A model generated the notes under the pieces. The model was not told the DNA's origin. It was given only the letters and a program-made list of their open reading frames with translations, and searched no databases. Below, in pieces: positions 27,201-42,200 of a stretch of 64,000 nucleotides of DNA (positions are counted from its first letter, which is position 1; each line of letters opens with the position of its first letter). Position numbers and translations under genes: made by a program. The stretch lies in contig OX411552.1 of assembly GCA_948146395.1 (NCBI GenBank), positions 5,945,686 to 6,009,685 on the forward strand. The letters run 5' to 3'. This stretch comes from Fragum whitleyi (taxonomy: Eukaryota > Mollusca > Bivalvia > Cardiida > Cardiidae).

Positions 27201-30200
27201 GCACGGATCCAATCCATTTTCAAAAGGGTTCATCCTTGTGACCTGCCAACATTCTGACTAAGTTTCATGAAGATTGGGCCATATTTGTGGTCTCTAGAGT
27301 GTTAACAAAAAAAATTGTCATTTAGGCCCCTTTTCCCATAATATGGCACAGATCCTTCCCATTTTCGATAGGGATCATCCTTGTGGCTTGGCCAACCTTC
27401 TGACAAAATTTCATAAAGATTGGGCCATACTTGTGGCCTCTAGAGTGTTAACAAGAAAATTGTCATTATGGCCCCTTTTCCCGTGGTATGGCATGGATCC
27501 TTCCCATTTTCAAAAGGGTTCATTCTTGTGACCTGGCCAACATTCTGACTAAGTTTCATGAAGATTGGGCCATATTTGTGGCCACTAGAGTGTAAACAAA
27601 AAAATTGTCATTAAGGCCCCTTTTCCCGTGATATGGCATGGATCCTTGCCATTTTAAATAGGGATCATCCTTGTGGCTTAGTCAACCTTCTGACCAAATT
27701 TCATAAAGATTGGGCCATATTTGTGGCCTTTAGAGTGTAAACAAGGAAATTGTCAAGGCCCCTTTTCCGTGATATGGCATGGATCCTTCCCATTTTCAAT
27801 AGGGTTCATCCTTGTGACCTGGCCAACATTCTGACCAAGTTTCATGAAGATTGGGCCATATTTGTGGCCTCTAGAGTGTAAACACTAAGATTGTTTACGC
27901 CAGACGCCGGACGACAAACGACGGACGACGGACATTCAATGATCACAAAAGCTTACCTTGAGCACGATGTGCTCAGGTGAGCTAAAAATGATATAGATAT
28001 GAGAATGCCTACAGATTTATGATAATTCCTTAATGGATTGCATTAAAAGTATTGTGCTGAGTGATTAAGCCCCTTTTATCCATGACACAGAATAACATTG
28101 CAAAAAGGTTTAACTTTTCCTGTATAATCCCTGTATTTTACGTGCCTGAGATTTTATGCTTGAGAAAACATTGTGGAAAAGGAAGAAATTGCTTGTGATA
28201 AGCAATTTCTTCTTTTTCCATACTATTTTCTACTCTACTTAACAATTATTACTCAAATTAAATCCATACTAAATTTTTATCTACAAAACCATTGCATTTG
28301 GACAGGTCTAAAATTTTATAAAACGGGAAAGGGTGAAAGTGATCATTGTCACATGACAAGCAACATTTTATGAAAGTTTCATGAAATCTGCCAATAAATG
28401 TACACATGGTTACAAGAAATGTTGAATCTGATCACAAAGGCCCCCTTTTCCATGAAACAGCAACATAATCACCAAGAAAGAAATCACAGAGAGGTCTATC
28501 CGAAAAATTAGCCTGACATCAATCATTTGCATAAGAAAATTCATTTCAGAGAAGATTTTTTTATATATATTTTGTCTTAATATGGCACCCTTTTAGCTAA
28601 CTTGACAGTACCAATGTTTAACCTCAATCATAATTTCAGGAAGAAGTCTAAGATAGCATGTCTTGAGGTTCATTCCAGTAAAATTTGGTTGAAATAAGAT
28701 TTTTTCACTTTCACCCTTTCGGAACATCAATTGGCCATTTCCGTAAACTGGAACAGACCTCGGATGTATGTAAGGCGGATAGGTATGTAACAAAATCATG
28801 CATTTTGTTAGGCGGAAACAGTGTAAGAAAAATTAGCACTGTAGATTTATATCTTTTATAGTAAATAATTTTTGGGATTGATGAATCATTCTCAAAAATT
28901 AAGATTTTTTCAGCGGTTATTTAAGAATCTAAAGATTTTTTATAAGGATACAAAGGTTTCACATCAGTGACTTAAAAGAGTAGCCTTGGTGAATGTTTTC
29001 ACTCACAGTTTCGAGGGCTGACGCCATTTTAACTGACATCATCGAGTTTTTCCAAGGTTTTCCCGTAATTTTTAGAAATAGTCTGTCTATGTACATCCGA
29101 GGTTGATCGTGAGATTGGCCAAGTGGTGTTCCGAATGTATTTTCACCATTAGGGGCCCATTTTTGGTGAATCAACAGCCTGTAGTGCCCATGTTATCAGC
29201 CCAATTAGAATTAAAAGAAGGAATCTGAAAGAGCATGCCCTAAGCATCATTCCTGTGAAATTTAGTTGAATTCTGACCAGTAGTTTCACAGGAGATGATG
29301 ATTAAAGAAAAAGTTTACACATGCACAGACACACACATGCACAATGGACAATGGGCCCTGACATTAGCCCGCTGTTGTTCATCCAGTGGAGCTAAATGAA
29401 TGATACTGACGTTAAGAGAATTTCCCAGAAAAAGAAGCACCTCATTTAGTACTTGGGATATATGTCAAAAGCATCATAGTTCCTGCAAAAAATGCATTGA
29501 GTATAATAAATGGGCAGAGCTATCTGTTTACACAATAAAACACATGACATGAAATTGTTGCGAATAAAAGTTCTATGTTATTTCTTCTTATTTCATTCCT
29601 ACACCATCATGTTATAATAAATATCAAAAAGGGTCCATAGCTTACATGAGGGTACCTAGAGTTTCTAGGCCAGCTGTCTATTGCAACAACAATTCTCTGT
29701 GACACAAGATCCTTCGCTTGTCGTGTCTCTATACGTATTTTTGGAATTTTCTTCTCTGCTGGGACAAATAAATGTCTTGTAGCCTGTAACAGATTAAATT
29801 CTAATAATAATATAGGAGGCAAACAAATATCAAACTGTTCAAAAGCTTAAGTCCAATCATTTAGAGACTGAAGAATTGCAAAATGTATAACAAAGATTCT
29901 ACTTGGCAATAGATAGCAAAATTTGTTACTGGAACAAAAGATTGCAAAAAACTTAAATAAGTCCAGAAAGTTCTTTCTTACTTTCTATTTATCCAATCCT
30001 TTGACTCACCTCAATAACAGCAGACTGCTGTAACATACCACAAAACTGTCTCCAGTTTTTTACCCACAATCATGTTTGATCTACGCATCTGACCTATGAC
30101 TTAGCTCTCTAACAGCTGACTGCTGTTCAATATCATTATACTGTCTTTAGCTTCTCTCTAATTAAAACCACAATTCTATCTGACCTATTTATGACCTTCA

Positions 30201-33200
30201 CTCACCTCCTTGACAGCTGACTGCTGTAACATACCACAATACTGCCTCCAGTTTCTCTTGATTATGCCAACAATCTTAGCTGATGGCTGGCGTAATTCTT
30301 TAGGAACTCGATTTCTTCTCAATTTGGCATCCTGTCAAGAAAAAAATGTGTTTGTAAGCAGCAATTGTTAAATAAATTTGAAGTTGGCAGATAATCTAGA
30401 GCTTGACCTTAACATGACCTTAACCATGGCGCCAAAAAACAACTTAAGAAAAGAATCACCCAAGAAAGCCCTGCCCTGCCCTGCAACACTGGGATCAATA
30501 AAAAAATTCTTAGACAAACAATTTAGTGAGTCACTTAAAGAACATCCATGCAAAGTTTCATTGAAATTGGACAAATAGGTTAGGAGGAAAAGGTTTTAAA
30601 AGCCCCTCCCTGCCACACCAATATTAGGGGGTCAATCAAATTTTTGGGGGCAACTTCAGAAGAGGGTCAGCCAAGGAACATTCAGGTAAAGTTTCATTGA
30701 AATCAGGCAAATGGTTTGGGAAACCTGTTAAATGATCACAATAGCTCACCTTGAGCAATTGTGATCAGGTGAGCTAAAAAAAAGCCAGTTTTTCAAACAA
30801 AATTTACATGGGTGGGATAAGGGTTAAAATATGTCAAGCCTTTTACATACTTCTGCGTCTATATCTACTGCGTCTGACTTCTCCTCTGTTTCCTCTAGGA
30901 CTAGAGAGCTGGGACACGTCCACTCATCTTCTGGTAACATTTCTATGGCAACCACGTCATCATGGACGGCACGGTTTAAGTTTTTATGGCCTTGAACAAA
31001 TATCTGTAATACACAATAGAACACTTCTTGCGGATGAAAACTGCAAACTCTTGATTGTCAAAAATTTTAATTGAGAAAGAAACAAACTTTTCATCATAAT
31101 TAGCTTCAAAAGTATTGGTTGCAAACTGTATCATTTGTTTGAATGTGGTTTTACGTCGCTTTCAAAAATCTTTCAGTAATATTGCAAGGGCTTGAGCACC
31201 TAACAATGGATACCTGGTATTTCTCACACCAGTATTTGTGCGTTCTGATTGGCTGAAAAGGTAGTTTTATTCCAAAAAGAAAACAATTTTTTAACATGCA
31301 GTTTGTTTTTCAGCTTTTGCAAAAAGTAGTCCATAGGGAAGCTGTTTCTTAACTGACAGATCATTACATTTTAGCTTCATGACATTAGACTTTAGATATG
31401 AAGATATTATTTGTTGATTTCATAAAGGTATGAATCTAAAAACCCATTCACACTCATGTATGAATCCGCTTTGCATATTCATACAGTGTAAATTGGATTT
31501 TAGTTTCATACCTTAATGAAATCAACAAATATTATCTTCAACACTTAAATGAATGAGTGTTTTGATTGACCAATTGATTTTTTTGATTGACTGCAGGGAT
31601 ATATGAATTATTTTTCTCCCATAACATACCATTTTCTCAACGCCATGTACACTAATATTGGCTTCCAGATAGTTTTCCCTGCTGGCTAAGAATGTTCCCT
31701 GTAAATATCGGCCTGATTTGATTCCTCTCTGTAACTCGGATAATGGTAAATGTTCAGGATACTGCATCTGGTCACGCTGTCCTACCTGGTAATATATTTG
31801 TTCTTTATACTTGCCATGATAAATACAATGCTCATGAGCATGCGGTCAATTTTGCTTAAGACATTTCCAACACTATTTTTTTTAGAATGAAAAAGGACAA
31901 CATTGTTTAATCAAAAGATCTTATTTTCTTTACCCTTGTCATGCTGAATTAAAGCAAGGCAAAATTGCATTAAAATCAAAGTACAGAAAGCTCTGAAACC
32001 TAAGCTATGAGTATATGTATGTATTCCTTTTGAAATTTCAAATTTTAAACTATTGCTGGCTTAAAAAGGTAGATAGTTGGTATAGACTAAGATCAGACTG
32101 CACATATGTGCACTATACCTTCTGCCAAAGTAGAAATATTACAGGTTCAGCATGACAAGGGTTAAGAAAAAAGATGCATACATGAAAAATAAATGCTTCA
32201 GAACTAGTAATTTTTTAGAAGTTAGAGCTCGATAGATTAACATGACCTTGCCATATGACTTTGATTCCAAACCAGCAAATGCTTATTGAAGGAACCAATC
32301 ATCATACCAAATATATATTAGCATTGTACCTTAAATAGTCTTCAAGTTTACAGAAACGTTTAGCTAATGGTTTAGATCTGACACAAGTTTACGGCTAAGG
32401 GTTAAAACTAGATGGTTGGCTCAAGAAAAAGAGCTGTCAAGCCAAAAAAGTTTGACCATCAACTTGACCATGACTTTGAACCTCACATAATAGAGAATAT
32501 GTCAAACTTTATGAAACTCATCCTCAATAGCCAATGAAAATGGACAATGAGCTCAATCTGAAAATTTGACTTGAACTTCTAGCCGTCGAAGAATCTGAAA
32601 AAAATTGTTTCAACACATTATAAAAACAAGAGATAATTGTAAATCATTTATGTCTCCCTCAGAGCCTTTTAAACCATCCCAAACAGGCTTGACAACAAGA
32701 GGCCCAAGAGGGCCTGTATGGCTCCACTGGCTTTAACATCTTTAGACTTACATTAAATTAAGCTTTCTTTGAATGAAAACAACACTTTGAAATCTCTTAA
32801 GACCTATTTTATAATAATTATTTAACTGGGTATGGCCCACTTTGCACCAAAATTCAAGTTTCATTAAAATCAGCCAATCATTCATCAGATGTAGTTCAAA
32901 GATTTCCTGCTCAAAATAAGCCCCACCCTGCCATGCAAATATTTATGGGCTAATCAAAATTTCGCGAACAATTTTTGAAAAGGGTCACAGAAGGAACATT
33001 CTGGTAAAGTTTCATTCAAATACGCCCAGTGGTTCAGGAGAAGTTGTTCAAAGATTTCGGGCTCAAAATAAGCCCGTCCCTGACACGCCCATATTTTAGG
33101 GTCAATCAAAATTTCTTGAAAAACTTTAAAAAAGGGTCACCCCAGAAACATTCTGGTGAAGTCTCATTGAAATCTGACCAATGGTTCAGGAGGAGATGTC

Positions 33201-36200
33201 AGTTTAAAGATTTCGGGCTAAAAAAAACCTGCCCTGCCACACCATAATTAGGTCTCAAACAAAATTTCTTGAAGAACTTTAGATGAGGGTCACCCATGGA
33301 ACATTCTGGTAAAGTTTCATTGAAATCGGCACAATTGTTCAGGAGGAGATGTTGTTCAAAGATTTTGAGCTCAAAATAAGCCCCGCCCTCCCTTGCCCAT
33401 ATTATGGGGCCAATCAAAATTTCAGGAACAATTTTTGAAAAAGGTCATCCCAGGAACATTGTGGTAATATTTGGTTGAAAACGGCCCAGTGGTTCAGGAG
33501 GGGTCAATCAAAATTTGTTTAACAATTTTAGAAGAGGGTCACCCAAGGAACATTTCTACAAAGTGTCATGAAATCCGCCCATTTGTTTCGGAAGAGAAGA
33601 TGCTTAAAGAAAAGGTTTACGCACACTAGGAAAGACGCACTGACGCACGACGGACACACCGCCATGACAATAGCTCGCTGGCTGATTTACAATATCAGAA
33701 TAGGGTTGCGGAATTCCCATGTCTGACTTGTCTGACCCAGGCTTTCCACTTGTGGGTAAGTACATTTTTCTATGCCACTTGTCCGTGGACAAGTAAATAC
33801 CAGAGCAAATCTTGATATAGTAATTAAAAGATCTAGGAGGAGGACATCCTTTTGTTTATATGAAAGGGAAGAAAACATTGTCTTTAATGAAGAAAATGCT
33901 GGGTTACAGCATTTTCTTCATCAAAAACAATGTTTTTCTCAACATTTATCATTTCATTTTATTGTGGGCAAGTTCATTTTGATCCTGGGCAAGAAGAAGT
34001 ATACTTTTACTTGTCCATGGACAAGTGGAGTAAAGTCGTATTTCCACAACCCTGCAGAATTTGTCAGAGTGAATAGACAGTAAAAAGACACTTTGGTAGA
34101 TCCCACTTACCATACTAGTTCCTACATGGGCTAATTTATCTAATAGGGATCCATTCTCTTTTAAACTCTTTATGTATTCATGAACTGAAATAGAAAACAA
34201 AGCAATATTTGTACAAAGCAGTTTTTATTTACTTATCTATATATTCAACATCTATTTTCCTTTACCAAAAATCACTCGACAAGAATGTTATGCAACATTT
34301 CAATTTATACTCATTTTGCATGGTCGTCTTGACTTTGAAGTATATGATACTTATGTTTTGTGAAGAGATTTAAATTCTTAAATAAACAAGATGTGTTCAT
34401 AAAATAATAATGCGGCTTTTTTTAAAGGTAGTGGACCTGTAATAATTCCGCAACGTTTTAGGAGTAATGAACTTTAACAGTATTAAACGAGGTTTCCTTA
34501 GATTTTCATTAGGAAACCTCTGTTAACATTGTCAAAGAACATGTGGTCCAAAATGTTGCGGAACTATTTAAGGGTCCTTAAGTTGACATTAATAATTGAC
34601 CTTGACCTTCAACAATGTAGATTGATGGGCATGCATGTGTAAACAAAATTAGCAAATAATTACATAATCATTAGGTAAAAAATACCAACTTGTAAAGGAA
34701 TGTAAGCCAGCCTCTCTAGCCTTTGTCCTGTTATCTGCATCATTAGTCAGTAACACAACCGATACACTTGTCTCCAAGTCCTGTAAATGTTTCTTGTACC
34801 AGATTGTGGCCTGTCTGATAGCTCGGTCATTTCTGTCATTTGACTTCTCACCCGGCTGTCTCTCTATATAGGTGTCTCTGTGAGGAACAACAAGGAAAAT
34901 TGGGTATGAAAAAAAATATGTAAAATAATCTTTAAATTCTTAATAAATTAAAAATAAAATTTCAAAATCTAATAAGAAGTAATGTAAGAAGATTTTTAAA
35001 TTTTAATTTGCTTTTTAAATGGTTGCTAATGAAAACAGATTTTTTAGGCTTAGCTGGGATTACGATTTTCAGACAAGGGTATTTTCTGTTTAGGCTTGAA
35101 GGTAAATTATTTTAATAAATTTTTTTAGTAAATTGTAGACAAACAGACAAGAGAGCAAACAAATAGAAACAAGAAATTCATATAACAGAGTATTACACTC
35201 ACTTTTCTAATGTGAAATTATGTAGGAATCTCTCATCAAGACCATTCAAATGAGTTGAAAAGTCATAGAAATTAGACGTAAAATGATAGATTAAAAAGCA
35301 GAATTTTTAATCTTGGTATTCCAAATGGGTTAAAATACAAAGCTTGTTTTTATGTGAGAAATTGAGCCTGTTACCTAATTTTGTTTGAGATCAGGTAATC
35401 TTAAATGATTATTAAAAGGAAAATTTACTATGCGAGTCAAGGCTCACTTAATGACTTTTTGTTAACATTCCAATTTGATTTCTTATCTTTAATCACCTTG
35501 TCTCAAACAAAATCTTAAGTCAGAAACAATATTAATTACACTCCCATATTATCTGCCCAGGACAATTTTGCAGAAAATATATTTGTGACCCTTAACCCTT
35601 GTCATACTGAACCCGGAATATTCCTGCATTGGCAGGAGCTATAGACAAACATCAGCCTGCACAAATGTGCAGTCTGATGTTAGTCTACACCACCTGTTTC
35701 TCACTTTCAAACTAGAATTGTCAATAGATTTAGTTTTTCAAATAAAAATTGACTTACTATTGGTAATTTCAGTGCTTTTTGCCCTTTGATTTTGATGAAG
35801 ATTTTTAGCTAAAATTTATTCAGCATTAGTCCTATTCAGCATGACAAGGGTTAAGATAAAGGGACCATCTGGGTAGTCTGAATAAGTTGGACTGTGTACA
35901 CTATCTAGCACGACTATGTTCACACTTTGCTGATTTACTAGAAAGATCATTCTACCCTTCCCATAATAAACAAGATGTGTTTGTGAAACACGAATGCCCC
36001 CGTAACGGCATTTTTTTTTTCAAAGTTTGACCTTGACAGATGACCTTGACCTTGTCACATGACCTTGACTTAGGTACCAGCAGATGCGGATCATTGAGAT
36101 CTATCATCATGCCAAATATCAGCTTTGTATCTTGAATAGGCTTGAAGACATTGGCAAGGTTAAGTTTTCGGGTTAAGTTTTTGGACAGACAGACAGACAG

Positions 36201-39200
36201 ACAGACAGACAGGCAGACAGACGGACATGAGTAAAACAATATGCCCCCAATCTCTCGATACAGGGGCATAAAAATTCGATGTTTGGCTGGCCTGTCCTAG
36301 ATCCAATCCCTTATTCAATAAGTGACCTGTCGTGCAAAAAGGGACCATCTGGGTAGTGCGTAAAGTGTTGACCCTTATCAAACTGTGCAGACTGAATAGG
36401 GTTGATATTTTTCTCACTTTGTTCATATTATTAATCTAAAATGATAATTGTACCTTTTAAAAGTACTTATAAAAGATTTTTTGGAATGCAAACTTCGATT
36501 GACCACTAATGAAGCTAATCCCTTTTTTCCCAAACATTCATATCATAGAGTTCCCAGATGGCCCCTTTTCATATGACATATCACATTTTATCACTTGTAG
36601 TAACTTACTTGTTGAACTCATTAGCAAACTGATAGAAATGTTTGTTTGGATTGGCAATGACATCTTTGAGTCTTTTGTGGGCTGGTGCACTTCTATGTCG
36701 AACCTTAAGATGGGAGAAAAATATTAGCCCATACCCTTAAAAAGTCACTTCAAAATATTTGACAAGGCAGTTAACTCATAACAATACCACTATATTTTGG
36801 GCAGTCCAAATTGAAAGCAAATCTACGGCCAATAAATGAGTTTAAATACCAACTCTCTATGAACCAAACATAACCCCTTACTCAGTATGGCATGATGTTA
36901 CACACGACAATTTAAAGTTTTCGAAATCTTATACTTTTTGTCTTTTTGGAAAGAATGCACACAAGCTATTTCTTCATATTCTGCAATGTTTCTAAGTTCT
37001 CTTCTAGAAGGACATCTAAAAGAGGAATGGTGAGGGAATGGAATAAAGTCATTGATTCATTGACTTATTATTAATTTTCAAGGGTTAAGACTGTTGCTTA
37101 AGGTGACCCGTGTCAAGGCAATATATTGTGTAGATGGAAAGTAAAGTACAGTCAATCTTGCCCAAGCAACCACGTCTGTTAAGCGACCGTTTTTATCAAA
37201 TCCCCTTCTATAAGTCTAAATATCTTTAAAAGTATATATTATTCAGCTAGAAGTAATTCCTAATCAATCCTATGTTGTTAAAACTCATTAAAATCATCTC
37301 AATGAGATGATTTTTTTAGTTTTAATGACATAGGATTCTTAAGAAATTCGTAAGAACAAACATATTCAATCAAAAAATGTTTATAATTTGTAAACGAAAC
37401 ATTTACCAAATGGCCATTCTCTTTAATGACCGCTTTTCTGTAGTCCCGTAAGTGGTCGCTTAATACATATTCTACTGCATTTCTTATTTATGATAATTGA
37501 CTTATTTTAATTGTCTCTCTCATATCTTTATGAGATATTCATATGGAATATGACTCTTTTATAGAGATATAAGGGAGAAAATTTATACAAAAAATTTCTG
37601 AACACTCAAAGGGTCAAAATGACCCCCTAAAGAAAATTTTAAGGGGTCAAAGGAGGAAAAGCTGATTTTCTCAGGTTAAAACTATTGTTCAGGAGTCAAA
37701 AACAAGGTCTGCAGGTTTATAATATTCTGAGGTTGTACAGGTAAGAGTCATTCTAATACAATGTACCTCTTCTACAACTGTCTGCAGTATTATTACATTT
37801 TTTATCGCAGCATCTTCTAGTACATCAATCTGAAAAACATACAAAACACATACAGAGTTACCTTGCTTTTGTTGATTTTAAAGGGTGCATTAGTTTGAAA
37901 ATTAACATCTTCTTTGTAAAGATATTTTTCCATTTTTCATTTTTCGAAGAAATGAATGGTCTTAACCTAAAGCCAGTTAAACACTTTATTTTCAAACTTT
38001 TGACCTCTTTCAAGACTTTCTTTTGACCTACCAGGGTTTGACATGAACTTCTTAGAAAAAGGAGCCAAACCAACTCCCTACTTTTGAAATCAAAGGGTCC
38101 AAACTAAAATTAGGGAGTCAATATTTTCATATTTTGGGGGGGGGGGGATTGTGGAAAAGAAAAAATGCTTGTAACAAGCAATTTCATCTTTTTCCACAGT
38201 TATTTCCTCAGAATTGTATGATGGTTTTCTTCAAATAAATAGTAGATACAACCAAATGTTTGCATTCAACTTTTGTATCAAAGAGATCTGAAACCATGAC
38301 AAATAGAGTTTATGGGTAGAAACTTGAAGGATATTTTGCTGATCATTTGTTTGAGGAAACATTCTATGACCAAGGAGTCCATCTGACTCCTAACTTGCAA
38401 AGTAAAGGAGTCCTAACCACCAAAAAAGGAGTCTTGGACTCCCAGACTCCCCTCAGTGTCAAAAACTGCTTACTGGAAAAGGGAGTTAACATTCAGTGAT
38501 AGGCCAAGGCTTTGTCTTTTTCACCATGCCCCCCCCCAAAAAAAACCTTTAAAGTACTAATTTCATACCATGGGGACACTGTATCTTGAGAAGCTACATT
38601 GATAGAAAGCATTGTCAAAAGAGTTATGCCCCTTTTTCAAACTTTAACTTTTATCCAGCATCTACAACCCAGCACTGTGTTTGCATGTCTAGTTTTTTAT
38701 AAATTACAAAATACCTTCAACACATTTACAAATATACAAATTAACAATTATTGAAGGCATTGAAAAAGGATATTCCCAAATTGCACACTGCAGATCAATT
38801 TCAGTTTTGATTTCACATAAATCAAATTTTAATACACCTCTTAATAAAATTGATACTTGAATATTAACAATAAACCATCTGGGTATCAAAACCAAAAGTT
38901 CAATATGCTATGTCATTAGAAGCTTGACCACTTTTTGAGAACTATGAGACTGCCTCAATTTGACTTTCGTCTTTAGTGAATTTAGTTATAGATAGTATGT
39001 GCAAAAAAATAACATTTCTTTTCATTTTTCCAAAAGAATAGCACCTTACTAAACAATAAAGATGTCAAACATGTCAGACAAGCAAAAACCATACAAGATA
39101 TTCAGTTGAAAACAGCCCATCGTGGGGGTGCCAATAGTGGATAAATGAATAGAACAGCTAAGCTATTGGCATTTTCATTTGGCTTTTCTCAAAAAGTTTT

Positions 39201-42200
39201 TTGTTCTTGAACAAAAATTCAAAACAAAATATAAGGAAGCTGCGGCCTAACAATTTAAAGCTGGTGCTGTTAGAGAAAAATAGCTTAAACAATTTGGGTT
39301 GATAGAATAGGGGAAATGAAAACATTGGTATTTAAAAGAAATATTTTCGACTGTTGACAGTACTTGTCTTAAATTGATTGAACAATTAATTGTTCAAATC
39401 TAAGAAATCTTACACCAATTACAAATCTTTATAGTGTGTTAGTCAACATTTGTTGTAAAGAAATGGGCAGTTAAAGTCATAGCTTTCTTTGTTAAAATCA
39501 TTCAAACCCCTTATCATGTGATCCTATGTTTGAGAAAAATGTTTGGTCTTGGTTTTGTTTATTTGTTTATTTATCGTAGCTACCTAAGCATATGCCAAGA
39601 TAAGCCACATCCCCAGAAGACCAATGTTATGGGGGATAGTGCTAGGATACACGACAAAACTATGGTTCTCTAAATTGAATTTGCTCGGTTTAAAGAACTG
39701 TTTCATCGGACCTAGGTTTAATGTCTCATCCGAAGACAATTTGTTTGTTAGTGAGCCAGCCCGGGAATTGAACCCATGCAATCAAACTCCAATTGTTTTG
39801 AAGTCCGGTGCTCTACTGACCGAGCTAATCAGGCTGACATTTGGTCTTGGAAAATTTTGTAACCTTATAAACAAAGCCAGATACCAGGGAAAAAAATTTC
39901 AAACCACACAAGTCTGTCATAAAATAGACTGTTCCAAAGCTTACATATACCCCCTAGATGTGCTTGTCATTGGTGAAAAGCATTTTTCCATCGAACGGCA
40001 GTAGCTCTGTCAAAAGTCTGGTTTTAAGCTACTCATTTAGCATCATTTGGGAAACAAGTTCTTTAATACAACTTAGATCAATCCCTAATGATTGGAAATT
40101 CACCAGTACTTGCGCCAAACGTGTGGACCAATTAAAGGACAAAGATTGATAGCCGCTCTCAGAATTCAAACTCAGAACCTTTAGGTCAAGAGTTTGACGC
40201 TCCTCCTCTAGACCGCATACAACACACCAAAATTCCACACCTGTCAAAAGTACCGTATTAATTCTAATAATCGCCCATATTCTAATAATCGCCCATCCCC
40301 CAAAATACCCCTCAAAATCGGCCATTTTTCGACAGATTTTCGAAAAAAATGGACGTCTCTAATAATCGCCCATCCGCCCGATTTGAGAAAAAATGCTCGA
40401 ATGTAAACTTCACAATTACTCCAACAAATACTTTTAACATTTATGCAACACCTACGACAAATACAAAAAAAAAATCTGTTGAATTCGTGATTCGATTATT
40501 TAGATGAACTGGGATTCGTTTATGAGATTTCTGACTGAAGATCGGGAAATGCCTGTGATCCTTATGCTTGCGATGGTCGTGACTGGGTAATTTACGCAGA
40601 TTTGAATAACTTCTATTTAGCTTCTGTTTTATCTTAAAGACTGATTTATCAAAAATATTTTCTGAATCCGATGTCAAAGAAAGAACGCGCGCATGATTAC
40701 TGGTCAGACGTCGCTAGGACGTTTTCAGCTCCCACTGACGGAAAAATAATTAAATTTTGTCCAAAACATGGTTACTGTCTTTTTATCGAAAATTACGAGG
40801 TTCTTAAGAAACAATTGAATAAAAAGAATTTACCAATATTCAATGATTTTTGTTTCAATAATCCGAAATTAAATCCTAGTAGCAATCTGGCCAATAAAGG
40901 CAAATTAAATAATTAGTTTTGTCTCGCAACGAGGTAAAGGACGCGGAACATTTTATTTCACACAGAGGGTGAACAGATGATCAAAGACGCAGACGGCTAT
41001 TTTTGGAAGTGTATCCAGAGCTTGCACACGCCCAACACTTGTCTCGGTAGATGCCAAACCCTTTTAAAATTATTATTTAGCTGCTCTTTGTGATATTGTT
41101 GCGGATTTGAAAATTGAGGAATACGGGATAGGTAATTTTATTTTTGCAACAGGTAGGCGATACGTCAATTTCCTATTACGGCTTTTTTTTTTTTTTTTCT
41201 TGTAATGTCGCGAAAAATTTATAAAAATAAAACAATAGGTTACAATTGAAATGCGAAGTGTAATGAGTGCGTGCAACAGCTATGATCGGATGTAGTTACA
41301 ATCCTTTGGAATCATGACAGCGATATGCGGTATTTTCTTATCTACGAAAACGAAGAATAACACTTTTTTCTGAAACTAGAGAATCATTTATCGAACACTC
41401 CAAACAAGCAATTTCAAGTAATTTCAGACTTCTTTGTCCGAAATCTGTCTTCTACGCCCAAAATCTTTGTTAGGCAGTCACAAAAAAGAATAACGATTTG
41501 TAAAATAATTGATATTTAAATACGATTGTCTGGCATAAGTTTCTTGCTCAATTGAATAGAATTCAAAAGCTAAGCAGAACAGCAAGATCGTCAGCGTTAT
41601 TACTTGCCAAAGTCGACAGTTTTTTCGGGCCTCGTATCAGATCTACATAATGATCAATTAACTTTCAATTTATTCCATTATTTATAGTAGGATATGAATA
41701 CATTCGCGAGAATCACTTGCTTTCATAGCGATGTTATGTAAAGCAGCGTATCGCTCTGTCTATTGAAAAACGGTGACAATGAACAAACTGCAAGGTCTGA
41801 GTAGTATCATTATTATGCGCCTTTGTACATCATTTTTGGAAATTTATTTTGTATTTACTAGATACGTACCACATTGACACATTTTAGGGACATTGTAGGT
41901 CCGTTTGGTTATTGTTTGGTTATTGCCCGTCAGAGTACCTCCAATAATCGCCCACCCCCAACTGCGTCGATCATGGCTTTTCTAATAATCGCCCGGGCGA
42001 TTATTAGAATAAATATGGTAAATGGATTGCAACAAAAATATCACTTGTACATCTCCGATTGATACTGATCACATATGTAAATTTTGAATGAAACCCACCC
42101 ATTTGTTGCTAAGAAATTGAGTGGACACAAAAAAGCTTCAGATGTACTGACGGACAAGCTGATTCCTATATACATAATTTGGGGACGTAAAGTAAAGTCA

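Noticed and set aside
30004..30068. Alternative DIS3 exon 8b
   Set aside because: It has an in-frame continuation and donor but no acceptor, and a stop lies just upstream in frame; a tandem duplication remnant fits better.
33029..33417. ORFs of 72 codons on both strands
   Set aside because: They arise from the tandem units of the GGCCC-hairpin element.
36160..36426. Minus-strand ORFs with '[13 protein letters not shown]'
   Set aside because: Translation of a GACA/CAGA microsatellite.
40671..40916. 81-codon ORF as a novel gene
   Set aside because: It lies inside a TIR element, resembles no family I know, and has no supporting splice or poly(A) signals.
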